A stretch of 64,000 nucleotides of DNA from Diphasiastrum complanatum (GCA_029204225.1 CM055111.1:9170188-9234187); one strand, 5' to 3'; positions 12,718-24,764 are shown, counted from the stretch's first letter. The notes: generated by a model not told the origin, from the letters alone. Translations and numbers: made by a program.

Positions 12718-13623
12718 ATGTCGCAAGCCGTTGTGATCAGTTTTTTGCTGGCACTTACTAGTCTGCAGCTTTCCACCAACGCGAGCAGATTATTGGGATC
12801 TACTGCTGTCAACTCTAGCGAGCCGACTCTTGCAAGTGGCGTTAATCATGATCTGCATGATTCCTCCTCCCAAATGCCTGTAGAAAAAGAGGACAACGCG
12901 GATGGTCGGCATGGAAGCACAAAGGAAAAAGTCGTCGGAAAAATTGTCGAAGCGCCCATACAGGATTATGTTTTCGCAAGCTCTAATCTATTGCGTAAAA
13001 ATGCGACAGTTGCTGAAAGTAACATGCAGTTGAACATTAGCACGCGGCTGGAGGGTGAGAAAGAAGTTTCCAGTGATCCATGCGGGAATGAAATCATCTC
13101 AGCAGGTCTGAGTATGTTCTCGCATGGCTCCAGTAACGAGACAGCAGCAAGGAAACCATCAACAAAAAGCGAGGTCTCTGCAACTGATGTTTTCCCTGAA
13201 GATGAAAAGTCTGTTCCAAATAAAGAGGAAGGACTGAACTTGAGCATGTTACGAACGGCTTCTTCAAATGGAGAAAATGCAGGAACAAACTCAAAGCAGC
13301 TTTCAAACACTATCAGTGTTGAGACCAAGAAAAAAGTCCGATTTGGCATTTTGAGTGGCGCTCCATCTGGTCCAAATCCAGGGGGCAACAGCCATCCACC
13401 AAAGATCCGAGGAAAGAAAACTGAAGTACTAACCAAATTCTCAGACGATCCAGAGTCCTTTTCAGAAGATAGCTCCATGACAGTACCGATCAATGGGCGC
13501 AGCCCATTCTCTGGCGCAAGCTCACACAGTATTAATGCCATTTCTGCAGCAGACATTCTCAGCACATTTTACACTAAGCTAACTCCGAATCCTGGATCGG
13601 GGCCACGCCGTGGCGGGAATTGA
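12718..13623 (+). CDS. Secreted peptide-hormone-like precursor (301 aa, two SGPxxGGN motifs)
   Basis: Uninterrupted single-exon frame. Residues 1-22 form a signal peptide (hydrophobic VVISFLLALTSLQL, probable cleavage after TNA). The middle is hydrophilic, low in Cys (one), and has at least five N-glycosylation sequons (N32, N95, N106, N140, N174), typical of a secreted propeptide. Residues 204-224 contain a basic patch (KKKVRFG) followed by ILSGAPSGPNPGGN. The core PSGPNPxxN equals the core of the TDIF-type CLE peptide, while the leading FGxL resembles the IDA-type motif. The last residues, PNPGSGPRRGGN, repeat the SGPxxGGN pattern at the extreme C-terminus, where CLE, IDA, PIP and CEP peptides usually lie. 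The role as an apoplastic signal is inferred. Which family it belongs to is uncertain, and it may be lineage-specific. Confidence 0.6.
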   Translation: MSQAVVISFLLALTSLQLSTNASRLLGSTAVNSSEPTLASGVNHDLHDSSSQMPVEKEDNADGRHGSTKEKVVGKIVEAPIQDYVFASSNLLRKNATVAESNMQLNISTRLEGEKEVSSDPCGNEIISAGLSMFSHGSSNETAARKPSTKSEVSATDVFPEDEKSVPNKEEGLNLSMLRTASSNGENAGTNSKQLSNTISVETKKKVRFGILSGAPSGPNPGGNSHPPKIRGKKTEVLTKFSDDPESFSEDSSMTVPINGRSPFSGASSHSINAISAADILSTFYTKLTPNPGSGPRRGGN

Positions 13624-15285
13624 GTGCTGTATTCATCGACAGTATTACGCTTTTGTTTACAATCATTGCTTTATTCTTTATTTTTTTCTGGAGCTGGCAC
13701 AACCGTCATCCTGCATTCTGGACAACCCAAATGCAGATCGATGCATCAAAACGCAATAAGAGCTACGATCAAAGCCAATCGTCTGAAACCTGCTTTGTTC
13801 AAGGCATACTCTTCTACGTTTCTAGTTAGATTGCAATTGCTTATTCCATTATACATGTGAGACAGCATCACTAGCTGCGGAGCAGCTAAGCTCTTGAGGC
13901 TTTTTCAAAAGCACAAAAGAAATTTCACAAGCATTGCATGTAGAAACGAGGAAACTAAAACCTCAAAGTTATCAATATGATGGTCAGGCCTGATGATTGA
14001 GTAGTCAAAACAGTATACAAGCACAGGTGGTAGCCATTGAGGGACATAAAGTTCAAACTGATAAGAAACGTTTGTACTACATTGTGGCTCAATGCTAAAT
14101 TCAAAAGCACAATGTTCTATGAAGATATTGTTTAAATGGGTAATGAAGCTTAACGCAGCTTCTCAATCATTATAACCACGCGCAGCTCTCCCTGGCGTTG
14201 AGAGGGTTTTTGATAAAAGATGTTAGGAGCACAATCTACAGAATCATTGAGGTATGACCAATGTGAATCACATTATCTATTATACCAGCTCGAAGTAAGG
14301 TGATTTAAGATAATGTAACTAATGTATGTAGTTATGGTTTAAGTTTTCATGCACATACAAAGACACATTTCATTCAAAGAAATCAATACCACTACCTTCC
14401 ATCTAGAGGGAAAGACAAGACTCCATTGAGAAAATGTGCTTGATCAAGAAGTACTTTTCGACATTGATTCTCACCATCCAAATGCATCTCATTGTAACTT
14501 TAATAAATGGCGTGGCCATTACAAGTACTTCACATAGTTTCACCATTTATCCATTTGATCGTAGTTGATTCTAGTTTACTAATATTCTTTATTTTTGGTG
14601 AAATCTCATTAATATTATTGATACATGCAATGTCCATAGCTGATGATTGTTTTTTTTGGAACCATTTATGAAAATACTAAAAGGTTTTATAAGACAAAGA
14701 GCAAGGCTTGAGAGTAGCATGGAGGGCAAGAATCCATGGCGTATATCATGGAGTTTCTTGCTCATACAAATCTTTCTCTTCTTCATCTATGAAATAATAA
14801 AGATGATGTTCATCTTGTTGAAATTACAAAAAAATGACTCCAATAGATCCTAGAAATGATGGAGAAATCACCTAATTAAGATCCAATCAAGATCATAAAG
14901 CTAGAGCATAAAACAATCTATTTATTACTAACTTATCTTGGCTTGAACTCCACTCTATGGCTCCAAAAATGTGCAAAAGGCTTCACACATGTGACTGTAC
15001 AGCCTACTGAGACATGAGTACCATACCAACACCTTCAGATCAATTGAATCATTACAAGAAACCAAATGATCATAGACTCATCAACACTCAAAATGTCAAC
15101 AAAAACTAGTCATGAAGCAAGATCTCAAATTTTTATCAATTTGCATGGAGAATTCCACATGCATATATACATAATCATCTCGGATCTGAGGATTTAGGTT
15201 ACTTCTGACCCATTCATGACCTAAACCTAATATCTAACCTATTAGGTCATACAAAGGCATCAAGCTTGAATTAACCTACCAAATC
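13624..15285. other. 3' flank of the peptide gene, then anonymous sequence
   Basis: The first ~250 bases are the likely 3' UTR. The rest shows no coding motif. Confidence 0.4.
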
Positions 15286-16428
15286 TTATGCCTTTTTCAA
15301 TGATCTTGTCATCATTCTTGATGTTACATACATTTGTGGTGAACTCCACAAGAAAACCATTGTCAGAAGCAATTGGCCTACACTAAGAAAATTCTTCGTG
15401 ATGTAAAGCACACCATCTATCTTTATCTTTTTTGAAGATCCCAAGCACAAAGGTATTGATCCTATTCCTTCTACCTTACAAGCACAATCATTTGCTGTAA
15501 AGATTGATTTGATAGGACCATCATAATATGAGAAGGCCGAGAAATACTCCCTCTTGCTTGTCATGTGGGAGCTAGCCCCACTATTTATCCACCAAGGGTT
15601 TTCTCCCTTCATGCTTGTAGATTGACATCATAAGAGAGTCATCATGTGAACTCTCCTCTTCCTCTTGGCCTATGATTTTCTTGGCTTTAGGATTGCTTCC
15701 CCTTGAAGCACTCAGAGGCATAATGACCCATCTTGCTACAAAAGTAGCACTTGACCTTAGACTTATCCTTCTTGGGCTTTTTCGAGCTTGGAGCTGAAGA
15801 TCCATCTTGATCTTCACCTTTGAATTGATGAGTCCTCTTGAATGCACTCCTTTGCCTTTGGATTTGCATTTGATCTTGAGGAAAAGAGCCTTATCATCTC
15901 CATCATTGAGGGAAGGCTTTAAATTTCCATTCTTCCCTTGACAGTGTGCTCTCCTACTCTCCTCGGCCATGAGGAGTCCTTGGAGATCTTCAGGAGAAAG
16001 CAATTTGTCCATGATTGCATAGCTTTGCACCAAGTTAGCAAAATCCACACTTAGTTCATTCAAAATCAATTGAACAAGTTCACTCTCTTTAATAGGCCCT
16101 CCTATGTAAGCAAGCTCCTTGTTTAAGTCATTAACTCTCATTACATATGAATGACCACTCTCATCTTTTGCTTGAAACATTGAAGAACTTGAAGAAAGCA
16201 CGTACCTCATTAAGAAGCTCATTAGGATACAATGTAGGGCAATCTTGCACATCTTCTTGTATCTTGTAGCTTTTTGAGGATGAATAAGCTCATCCTCCTC
16301 ACCATTCGTGCTATGTCTATTAAGTCTTGTAAAATAATTATGGACTCCATTCTTAGCTTCCAAATATAGTAATTGGAATCATTTAATCTATCATTTGAAT
16401 CCAAGAGATGTGTGGTTATGGAAGCCAT
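15286..16428 (-). pseudogene. Copia gag-protease fragment
   Basis: The minus strand starts at 16428 with MASITTHLLDSNDRLNDSNY, a Copia gag N-terminus (LNDSNYYIWKLRME). It then shifts frame into a UBN2-type gag domain (FQAKDESGHSYVMRVNDLNK; ESELVQLILNELSVDF). A CCHC zinc knuckle, CYFCSKMGHYASEC, lies at ~15690-15760 in another frame. It ends with WWINSGASSHMTSKREYF, the start of the Copia protease, where the usual catalytic DSGA reads NSGA. The element is truncated at ~15286 and no integrase or RT follows. It is a dead fragment with several frameshifts. Confidence 0.88.
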
Positions 16429-16509
16429 TCTCCCTAATCAAGAGCATGATTACAAAAAATAGATGCAAAATAGAGTAAGCTCATGGGCCAATTACGTATA
16501 GCACATGAC

Positions 16510-17364
16510 ACTTCCCCTACTTTAAGAATTTTTGCCCTAAAAAATGAAGACCATGTAGTTTTTCGTCAAGTGTCGTGCTCCATAAGACCTTTTGCTGTCT
16601 CCAAAATTGCAGGCCATTTCTTTAGGTAGGAACGATCTTCCCACATCTTGTCTTCCGGAGGTAATCCTTTCCATTTGATCAAGTACTATTGTATTCGCTT
16701 CCCATTTCGTAACTCTTTATCTTGGTAACCAAACACTGTCTCTGGTTCCACTACCAAATTCCCCTCTTCATTGATTGGTGGTAGTTCATGTTGGATTATT
16801 CTCCTTCTTACTATTGGCGATAGGGCTGTAATCGTAAGTACACATAATCCCCTTCATGGAATTCCCTAAATGATTGAAGCTTGTCCATGTGATATTTCAT
16901 CTTTTGTTGATCCTCTCACATATGATCATGATTCGCCTTAAGGATGTTTTGCATGTTTTGCAGTTCATCTACTACTGCCGCCACAGTTACATTCATTAAC
17001 TCCATGTCAATTGGCGTTGTAGGTTCATATCCATACAATGCATAAAATGGTGTCATTCGAGTCGACATGTGGGTTGTTGAGTTGAAACTGAACTCTACCA
17101 AATGCAACCAATCAGTCCATTTTGTTTGTTGGCCCGCCATGAAATGCCTCAAGTAACATTCCAACCATTGATTTACCCTTTCGGTCTATCCATCAGTCTC
17201 AGGGTGGAATGCAGTACTCAAACATAGTTTTGTCTTTAATTTTTCCGTCATCTCCTTCCAAAACTGTTTAGCGAATCTCGGATCTCTGTCACACACTATT
17301 TCTTCTGGTAATCCATGCAATTAAAAAATATTCTTAAGAAGTAGTTGTACCACCTGTGCTGACA
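16510..17364 (-). pseudogene. Gypsy integrase C-terminal half with chromodomain
   Basis: Reading the minus strand from 17364: [20 protein letters not shown] (integrase catalytic Asp region), then TAFHPETDG followed by a stop and TERVNQWLECYLRHF, with the catalytic Glu of TERVN. Next come FNSTTHMSTRMTPFYALYGY, then FREFHEGDYVYLRLQPYRQ and finally a chromodomain-like stretch (YLIKWKGLPPEDKMWED, near 16600-16680). The order integrase-chromodomain is that of plant chromoviruses. Stops and frameshifts show decay. It abuts a plus-strand Gypsy polymerase at ~17370. Confidence 0.85.
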
Positions 17365-17372
17365 TTATCATC

Positions 17373-18640
17373 TCAATCCTAAGTACTCTCTCATGGTTAA
17401 GGACGAACTCAACAAACACCTTAAGGCAGGTATAATCTATCCCATCTTAAGCAGTGAATGGGTTTCACCCATTGTTGTCGTCCCAAAGAAGAAGACTGGC
17501 AAAATACGAATATGCCAGGATTTCTGCAAACTCAATGCTGCCACAAGGAAGGATCATCACTCTGCCCTTCACTGATTTCATCTTAGATTAGGTTGTTGGT
17601 CAGGAGCATTACAGTTTCTGTAAAGGTTTTTCTGGTTATAATCAGAGTGCGGAAGGAGGATCGTTCAAAGGCTACATTTACTACGGATTGGGGCATTTAT
17701 GCCCACAACAAAATGCCTTTTGGTCTTTGTAACGCTCCAGTGACTTTTCAATAAATCATGATGTTAATTTTTGCTGCCTTCCTAAGAACTTTTCTCGAAA
17801 TATTTATTGATGATTTTTGTGTATATAGCGATATAAAGACGCACCTGCAGAAGCTTAAACTAAATTGCAACGGTGTAGAGATACTTGTTTATCTCTTTGT
17901 CCAGAGAAATGTTTTTTCTGTATGAAAGAAGAAATATTACTTGGACACAGAATATCTAACAGAGGAATAGAAGTCAGCAAAGATAAAGTCGAGCTTATAA
18001 AGAATCTCCAGATACCAACTAATTTACGCGAACTAAGAGCTTTCTTAGGACATGTTGGCTATTACCGGAGATTTATTCAAAATCATGCTTCTACTGTTGC
18101 CTCTCTTACACATCTACTGAAGAAACAAGTGGAATACTTGTGGACGGAAGAATAGTAAAAAGCATTCGAAGAACTTAAGCAAAGGTTGATCAATGCTCCT
18201 ATTCTGAGACCACCCAACTGGGCTATTTTATTTCATAGTTATGTGGATGTTTATGCATTTGCTATTGGCATCTGTCTAAGCCAGAAGGACGACCAGAAGA
18301 AAGATCATCCCATTTACTATGCGAGTCGACAACTCAGTGCATCAGAGAAAAATTATTCGACTACAGAAAGAGAAGCTCTTGGAATGATTTTCACTGTTAA
18401 GAAATTTCAGCATTATTTGCTGGGATATGCATTTATTTTTCATGTTGATCACTATGCTCTTAAGTATCTTGTAAATAAACCAGATCTATCAGGATGAATT
18501 GCTCGATGGGTTCTACTTCTACAGGAATTCACTTATCAAGTAGAGCTTCGTCAAGGAAAATATCACACAAATGCTGATTATCTTTCACGACTCAGCACGG
18601 GAAAAATTGAAGAACTTATCAATGATGATTTTCCATATAA
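17373..18640 (+). pseudogene. Gypsy reverse transcriptase and RNase H
   Basis: It starts abruptly at LNPKYSLMVKDELNKHLKAG, inside the RT N-terminus (no gag or protease), and continues IIYPILSSEWVSPIVVVPKK and KIRICQDFCKLNAATRKDHH. After frameshifts it shows NAPVTFQ, the catalytic FIDDFCVYS (YxDD box, ~17800-17826), then LGHRISNRGIEVSKDKVE and LRAFLGHVGYYRRFIQNHA. RNase H follows from 18186 (YVDVYAFAIGICLSQ, IYYASRQLSASEKNYSTTE, REALGMIF, HVDHYALKYL) to NADYLSRLS. At least three frameshifts or stops disrupt it. Confidence 0.9.
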
Positions 18641-18788
18641 ACATTTATTCAAGGTTTTATCTACAAATTCGCTATATTCTGATATTATTATGTATCTCAA
18701 GGATTAGATATATCCGGATGGTTACGATTTGGAGCAAAAGACAGTTTTTTAATATAAGGTAGCACCTTATACGATTATTAACAATATC

Positions 18789-19914
18789 TTGTACAAGCTT
18801 GGTGCAAATCATCAGCTTCGAAGATGTCTCGAAACTGAAGACATTAAAAAGGTCGTTAAAGCCTTACACTTAGAAGATGCTGGTGGACATTTTGCTTTGA
18901 AAAATACTGTCAATAAGATATTGATTGCCAAGTATTGGTGGCCAACAATGTTCAAGGATGTATCAAACTTTATTCGTTCATGTGATCCATGCCAGAGATC
19001 TGGCAAGCCTACAAAAGCAATGAAGTGGCCATTGACAACAATCCTGCCTCTTGCACCATTTGAAAAGTGGGGGATTGACTTTGTCGGTCTAATCAAACCT
19101 ATGACTTGACATACGAAATGTCATTATATTCTAGTTGCAACGGATTATGCTTCAAAGAACGTTGAAGCAGAGGCGACGAAACAAAATGATGCGAAAACTG
19201 TCATGACGTTCTTATTCAAAAGTATAATCACAAGATATGGTTGTCCACTTGAACTAGTAAGTGACCGAGGTACTCATTTTCTAAATGATACGATACGGTT
19301 GCTGACAACCTATTTTTTGATCAAACACAGAAAAACTACACCGTTTAATCCAAAAGCAAATGGGTTGACAGAAATAGCTAATGGAATTTTATGTAAGATC
19401 CTGAACAAAATTACTATTGCACATGCAACAGATTGGGATCAGAAACTACCGTCAGTTCTCTGGACTTATCGCAAAACAGAAAAAATCACGACGAAGCGAA
19501 CTCCATATTTTCTTACGTATGGTATGCATCCTATTTTGCCAATCGAATTTGAGGTGAAAACTTTTCGTATTCAAGCTCAACGAACAGATGCTGAATGTAT
19601 AAACGAAAGGTTGACTAATATTGAAAAACTAGCTGAAGCTCATGAGAAATCACAAAAACTAACGGAGGAAATCTAGGAACAAAGGAAGAAGAAGTATGAC
19701 AGTCGTATTAAGAAATGTGATCTTAAAGCTAATGACTTTGCACTGATATATGACAGTCGACATCAAAAGTTCCCCGGAAAACTCCATATGAGATGGCTTG
19801 GACCTTATAAAGTCATAGAGGTGTTTGACAATGGTTCTGTGCAACTTCAATCACTTGAAGGTGAACTGTTACCTACACGTATTAATGGGTCCAGACTGAA
19901 GAAATACTATCTTT
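18789..19914 (+). pseudogene. Gypsy integrase and C-terminal tail
   Basis: Zinc-binding HHCC region (HLEDAGGHFALKN ... CDPCQRSGK), then the DDE core: GIDFVGLIKP (Asp1), ELVSDRGTHFLNDT (Asp2), FNPKANGLTEIANGILCKIL (Glu). The C-terminal domain ends with NDFALIYDSR, KFPGKLHMRWLGPYKV and GSRLKKYYL at 19914. A stop near 19107 separates the zinc domain from the core and another lies at 19674. The core itself is long and open, so decay is moderate. It belongs to the same element as the RT at 17373. Confidence 0.9.
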
Positions 19915-20506
19915 GACCAAAAAAAAAAATTATTCTTATTATTTTCTAGTATTTTTTCTTTCTTTCAGTTTTTCGAGCAATTTTCTAGTATGTTGCTAAA
20001 ATTTTCGAGAAATTTTTGTGAGATTCTCTATTATTTTATTTTAAGATCCTGTGCGAAAGTTTCGCGAAAGTTTCTAGAATCTTTTTAGCATATTTTCAAG
20101 AATCTCTCGACCTACTTTTTGTATTCCTCCATTAAAGATGATGGCCACGTGATCATCATTTTTCACACGTGTGTACGCTTACATATCAAAACAGATATTG
20201 TTTCTTCTTAATTTAATTCTTTTCTTTTCACAAACGATCTTCTGTCATTAAAGATCGATCTGTCAAATTATAGTTTCAAACACTGAGCCATGCACGTCCT
20301 TCATAAATGGAAGTGATAGATGTCATGTCACCATGCCATGTCATCATCCCTTCCACACCGCTACTGCATATCAGAGTTATTTTCATTTTTTCTTCCTTAC
20401 ACTTTCTGCCTGCGATTATATGCTTTCCTGCCCTTATTCTCTTTGCGATCAAAGCTCACTCATACGAACTATTGCGATCTACGGAGCTGTCATCAAACAT
20501 TCGACC
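19915..20506. other. Untranslated part of the Gypsy element
   Basis: AT-rich, with repeated TTTTCGAGxAATTT and TTTCGCGAAAG words. No clear LTR boundary was identified. A (A)n tract follows the integrase stop. Confidence 0.4.
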
Positions 20507-22330
20507 AATGGCTTCCGGATCAAGTTCTAGTTCTACCATCATTTGAAAAGCATGCGCAGGAATCCGCCTGACATCCATCCAGTCTTATTTGGATCAATGC
20601 AGGTTGGGTGATCTGAAAGTGGATCCTTCTATCATCCTTTCTGAAGTCAGCACGGAATTTGTGAACTCTATCCACTCAATCTCTGAGGTGGACTTTAAAG
20701 TTCATGTGTGAGGCCAATTCTTCACTATCACTGAAGACCTGTTCTACACAGCCCTTGGGTTACCTTCGGATGGGAAGATGGTTTCAACTAATAAAGACGC
20801 AGTGGATGAAGCAGCCCACTTCTTAAGCAATTGTTCGTACCCACAAAGGGGTACAAAATTTCAATGATCCGCGACACAACATTTAAACTGTTCTGTAAAT
20901 ACGCGAACCAAGCAATATTTTTGACGAATGCGGATGCTACAATTTCAGTTCGAAATTTTGGTTACATATTGGACGCACTCGCTGGTAATCCAGTTTGCTT
21001 CGGCGTTATTACCTACAAGGCTTTTTTGCGATGGATTAAGCATCAAAAGTTTTCTAGCGTTGGAGCACATGTTTCTCGATTGTGTGCCAATTTTGACATT
21101 TTGATCAAAAACAATGCTGACGAGAAGGATGTTGGCTCCCAAGCCAATTGATCTTTCCAACATCTTGTCTGTCCCTATTCCGGTTGCACCAAATGTTGCA
21201 CCAGTAGTCGAAGTGGCAGCTACCACTGCTATGGAGATTGATGTTGCACCATCCCAACTAGATACAGTTCCAGCTGGGGCAATGGATACAAATGGTGCTG
21301 CTGCTGCTGATGATTCTTCAGAGTTAGCATCTGCTTCCACATCTCAGAATCAGCAGAGTGCATCCATCTTTGATAATGATGCAACTCAGTCCGAGACATC
21401 AGACAAAGGATGAACAACTGCTGAAGGCGACCCTGGGGCACCTGTTGAAGATGAAGATGAACCAGACATCCAGCCCTAGTGGTTTCAAACCATGACAGAG
21501 AAAGCTAAAAATCTAGTGGCTGAAGTGTACGAGTTGGATAAGTACTATTAGAAGATTACCATGGAGTTTGTTAACTCAGAAAGGAGATGCCAAGAGGATC
21601 TTAAGGCGTCCTATGAGAAGATCAATTCGCTCGAATCAGACAACACGAAGCTGATCGAACAAAATCGTTCTCTTGAAACACAGCTTCAGATTCTAATAAA
21701 AGAAGCTGATTCTTTGAAGAAGATGAATAAGACAATTCAGGCCAAGTCTGACAATTTTCAGACTCAAAATGATTCTTTGAAACAACAACTTTTGGCTGCG
21801 AATCAACATAGCATCGCCCTCCAAAAATATTTGCAGGAGGAGCAAATGACGCGAATAAAGACAGAAGTTGCTCTTTCTGTGTGCACCAATGTAGGGTCAA
21901 TCACAATAGACCTCACGAAGTTGAACCAGCTCCAAGACCAGATGCTCAGAATTTTTGAGTTGAGTTCTTACAACCGCTCGAGGATGTGAAGGCACTTGTC
22001 GAGGAAGAGTTGGCTGAGCTGAAGGAGCTCTCGAGTGAAGCCACCCCATCTTGCAGCGGGCCTGATTCACACAACAAATATCTTCAGGCCCTGCTTCGCA
22101 TTGATGACCTCACACAGCAGCTTCAAGTTGTGCCATCCTGTTCCGGAGCCTCGGACCATCCTGAGTATTTGGAAGCTGTCACGAATCTCGACAAGCTCGA
22201 GTAGGAGTTGTCGAATCTCAAGCAACAATTGGAAGATCAGAAGCTGGCTGCTGAGTTGCAAACTCAGGACTTGGCAGCTATATCCACACAGCCAAAGCAA
22301 ATACGATGCAATTAGTCGAAGGTATGTGTT
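20507..22330 (+). pseudogene. Coiled-coil reading frame downstream of Gypsy pol (element accessory ORF?)
   Basis: A degenerate frame starts MASGSSSSSTII, stops, then continues SIQSYLDQCRLGDLKVDPSI and LFYTALGLPSDGKMVS. A globular segment follows at 20831-21151 (RDTTFKLFCKYANQAIFLT), then an acidic Ala/Ser/Thr-rich linker (21114-21413), and a long heptad-rich coiled coil at 21561-21989 (LESDNTKLIEQNRSLETQLQ) and 21986-22204. Its position after pol on the same strand suggests an additional ORF of the Gypsy element, as known for some plant retrotransposons. A separate gene is possible. Several stops and frameshifts are present. I do not recognise the family. Confidence 0.5.
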
Positions 22331-23180
22331 GACAGATTCCATGAATTTGTTGAACGCTTCTGGAAATGGTGTCCACATGCATTTAATGTTGAGTTGCAAT
22401 GGCGTGTGGATTAGATGATGCTACCAGACACAATAGGCATCACCTTCGACGAATGGAAGCGACCTTGGGAGAAGGACGACTTTCTCTAGTTATGGGCCTA
22501 GCTCTCTATAGAACAAAAAGGATGTCTCTGTTGGGGCATAATCCAGGGTAAGTTCTAGGTCGTGCCTTTCGGATCAGCAGAGTTATACATAGGCTCTTTG
22601 GCTATGTATGCTCTAGAATATATTTGAATTAAAGAGTTTCAATTTTTGCGGAACGAAGATAATAGATGACATTTTTGGAAGCGAAAGTTGCAGTTTCAAC
22701 TGTACAAACCTCAAGTTGTTGCGGATTTAGGCGAATTCGATGATGTCGGGTTGCTGATCAATGTAAACATGGCTTATCCAGAGTTATTCAGTCTTTATGT
22801 GGATTGGGAGCGAAATCTTGTAGATTATTTTGCGGAGATTCAACACAATCTGCAAGACAGAAGGAAGTCATTTCGCTACAAGCAGTTTTGTACATATTCA
22901 TTTTGGCATTTTGGTACTTTCGCGGCAAAGACATTATTTTTCGTTCAAAATATGTATGTTAAAAGGTGCTCTTTTATTATATTTTCAGCTCGTTATTGTA
23001 AAGAAGTCACTCTTCATAGTGATTCAGACGAAGATACAAAGTTAACTCAGGAGCTGTTCGATGAAACATTGCTCCCGGTCAAGTTAGAAGAATTCGGCAA
23101 TTTACCAGTTGGTCGTTATACAAAATCAAAAGAAGACTTGTTGTTGATTGAAGCTCAACAAAACTTGGAGTTTGCTTAGA
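22331..23180 (+). pseudogene. Unrecognised degenerate reading frame
   Basis: This continues the previous reading frame through stops: RFHEFVERFWKWCPHAFNVE, ITFDEWKRPWEKDDFL, then 22688-23179 open (VVADLGEFDDVGLLINVNMA, FSLYVDWERNLVDYFAEI). Aromatic-rich spacing looks like true former coding sequence, but I cannot name a family. Confidence 0.35.
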
Positions 23181-23231
23181 AATTATATGAAAAATTGAAT
23201 CGTTCATAAAACATTCATTCATGTCTTTGTT

Positions 23232-24151
23232 GTGCTGATGTTTCTATGGGATGCTAAATTTTTGAAGTTTAAAGATGTTTTGATGGTTGATTCCAGTTTT
23301 CATCAACAATTTAAAGTTCAACTCAAAACAACCTATTCAATTAAAGAAACAGCAAGACACATATTCTCTAAGACAAAGAAATATCTAAAGGACAAAATAT
23401 ACGAAGAAATATCTTTTTGCCTCAACGAAAGTCTGAAGAACATAATGTTTCGCGAATAATCCTCAAAAAGAAGATGTTTTGTTCACGAAGACATGTGTTT
23501 AAAGTTGGAATCTGGTCAACAATGGCTTACAAAAATATTTTGAGCATATACTCTTTCATGCAGCGGCAAGCTAGACACAAAATACCATTGTTTATGATAT
23601 GGGGCAAGGAGAATTGCTATCAACAAAAAGATATTATTAGACCAGATAAAAATAATGTTATTGCTGACTTCAAACCTTTGTGCTTTGTTTGGAAACATTT
23701 TTGTTCAGACTTAAATAATCATAATACAATATTAGTCGACGACTCACCATACAAAGCATGTATGAACAATCCATTCAATTGTATTTTTCTAGAAACATTT
23801 GATGGATATAATGATGACAATTACCTCAATGATGTGTTGTGGACATATTTGGAGAGATTGAAAATGATTTCTGATGTTCAAACATACATCAAACAATATC
23901 ATATTGGTCAACGACAAGTTCATGAGAATCACTCCCTTTATGGTTATTTGAGACCTGTAATTGAAAAATTTCAATGGGAATCCAAATCTTCACTATGTCA
24001 AAGTGGTGTTTCACTACACGTTGCAGTACCAGAAGACCAAAACAAAGCAAATGTCCAATCCATATACGAGGAACTTGATGTCGAACAGATAGAGCTACTA
24101 TACAGTATTGCATTGGTCTATCCTTACTGGAATTCAAAGATAATGTCATGA
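23232..24151 (+). pseudogene. FCP1/NLI-interacting-factor-like phosphatase remnant
   Basis: The frame 23417-24151 carries the C-terminal two thirds of a plant NLI-IF/FCP1-like HAD phosphatase: FKVGIWSTMAYKNI (HAD motif II region; family VGIWSS...KN), IPLFMIWGKENCY, PLCFVWKHFC, then TILVDDSPYKACMNNP (motif IV acidic pair VDDSPYKA) and CIFLETFDGYNDDNYL, WTYLERLKMISDVQTYI. Motif I (DxDx or DLNG with the nucleophile Asp) is not visible upstream, where only 23232-23459 of unclear sequence lies in another frame. The enzyme family removes phosphate from protein substrates such as the RNA polymerase II tail. Without the nucleophile this copy would be inactive. Interestingly, the missing motif-I part of a homologous protein appears at 42.2-42.4 kb. 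Confidence 0.75.
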
Positions 24152-24741
24152 GGTGAAGCACTTACTTTTGCAATGGTTTGAAGAAAGAGCAATTTTCTGA
24201 GCAAGATGCAAGAGATTATATCAAATATCTTGTGTTCAGGTGGAAAAAAGAAACGGGAACTTGATTCCACTATCGAAGTCCCCAATTTGTGTGTGCGCAA
24301 ACATTGCCAACTATTTCAAATTTGATATCTTATTCATATGAGCTTCACAAATGATTTGTGTTTTGTGCAATGTACAATATTATAGTTTTAAAATAAAAAT
24401 TCCAATGTTTACATGCAAAGTGTTGTGGATATGTTCTTTTAATACATGAGTTAAATCTATGTTATTTCAAGGATTTACACAAGCAATCCTCCATGAAAAA
24501 AAATTCTATCAATTACGTTATTTGCTATTTAGAGATAAGAATTTTGTATTATTATTTTCATTAAACTTGAATTATATTTCGAGAGGTATCTCGAAAACAA
24601 ACATTTAAATACATGGATAAAAATTTGTCATAAAATTTATGATTTATTTTTTAACAATAAATGGAGTAAGAAAAAACAAACTTCCCAAGACCACAATAAG
24701 CGATACAAGAAAACAATTCTTTCATAAAAATTTATTTGGAG

Positions 24742-24764
24742 ACACACACACACACACACACACA
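24742..24764 (+). repeat. (AC)n microsatellite
   Basis: About 11 AC units. Confidence 0.95.

Noticed and set aside
12966-13565. 199-codon minus-strand frame opposite the peptide-precursor gene
   Set aside because: It is the shadow of the plus-strand gene, which has a signal peptide and meaningful motifs.
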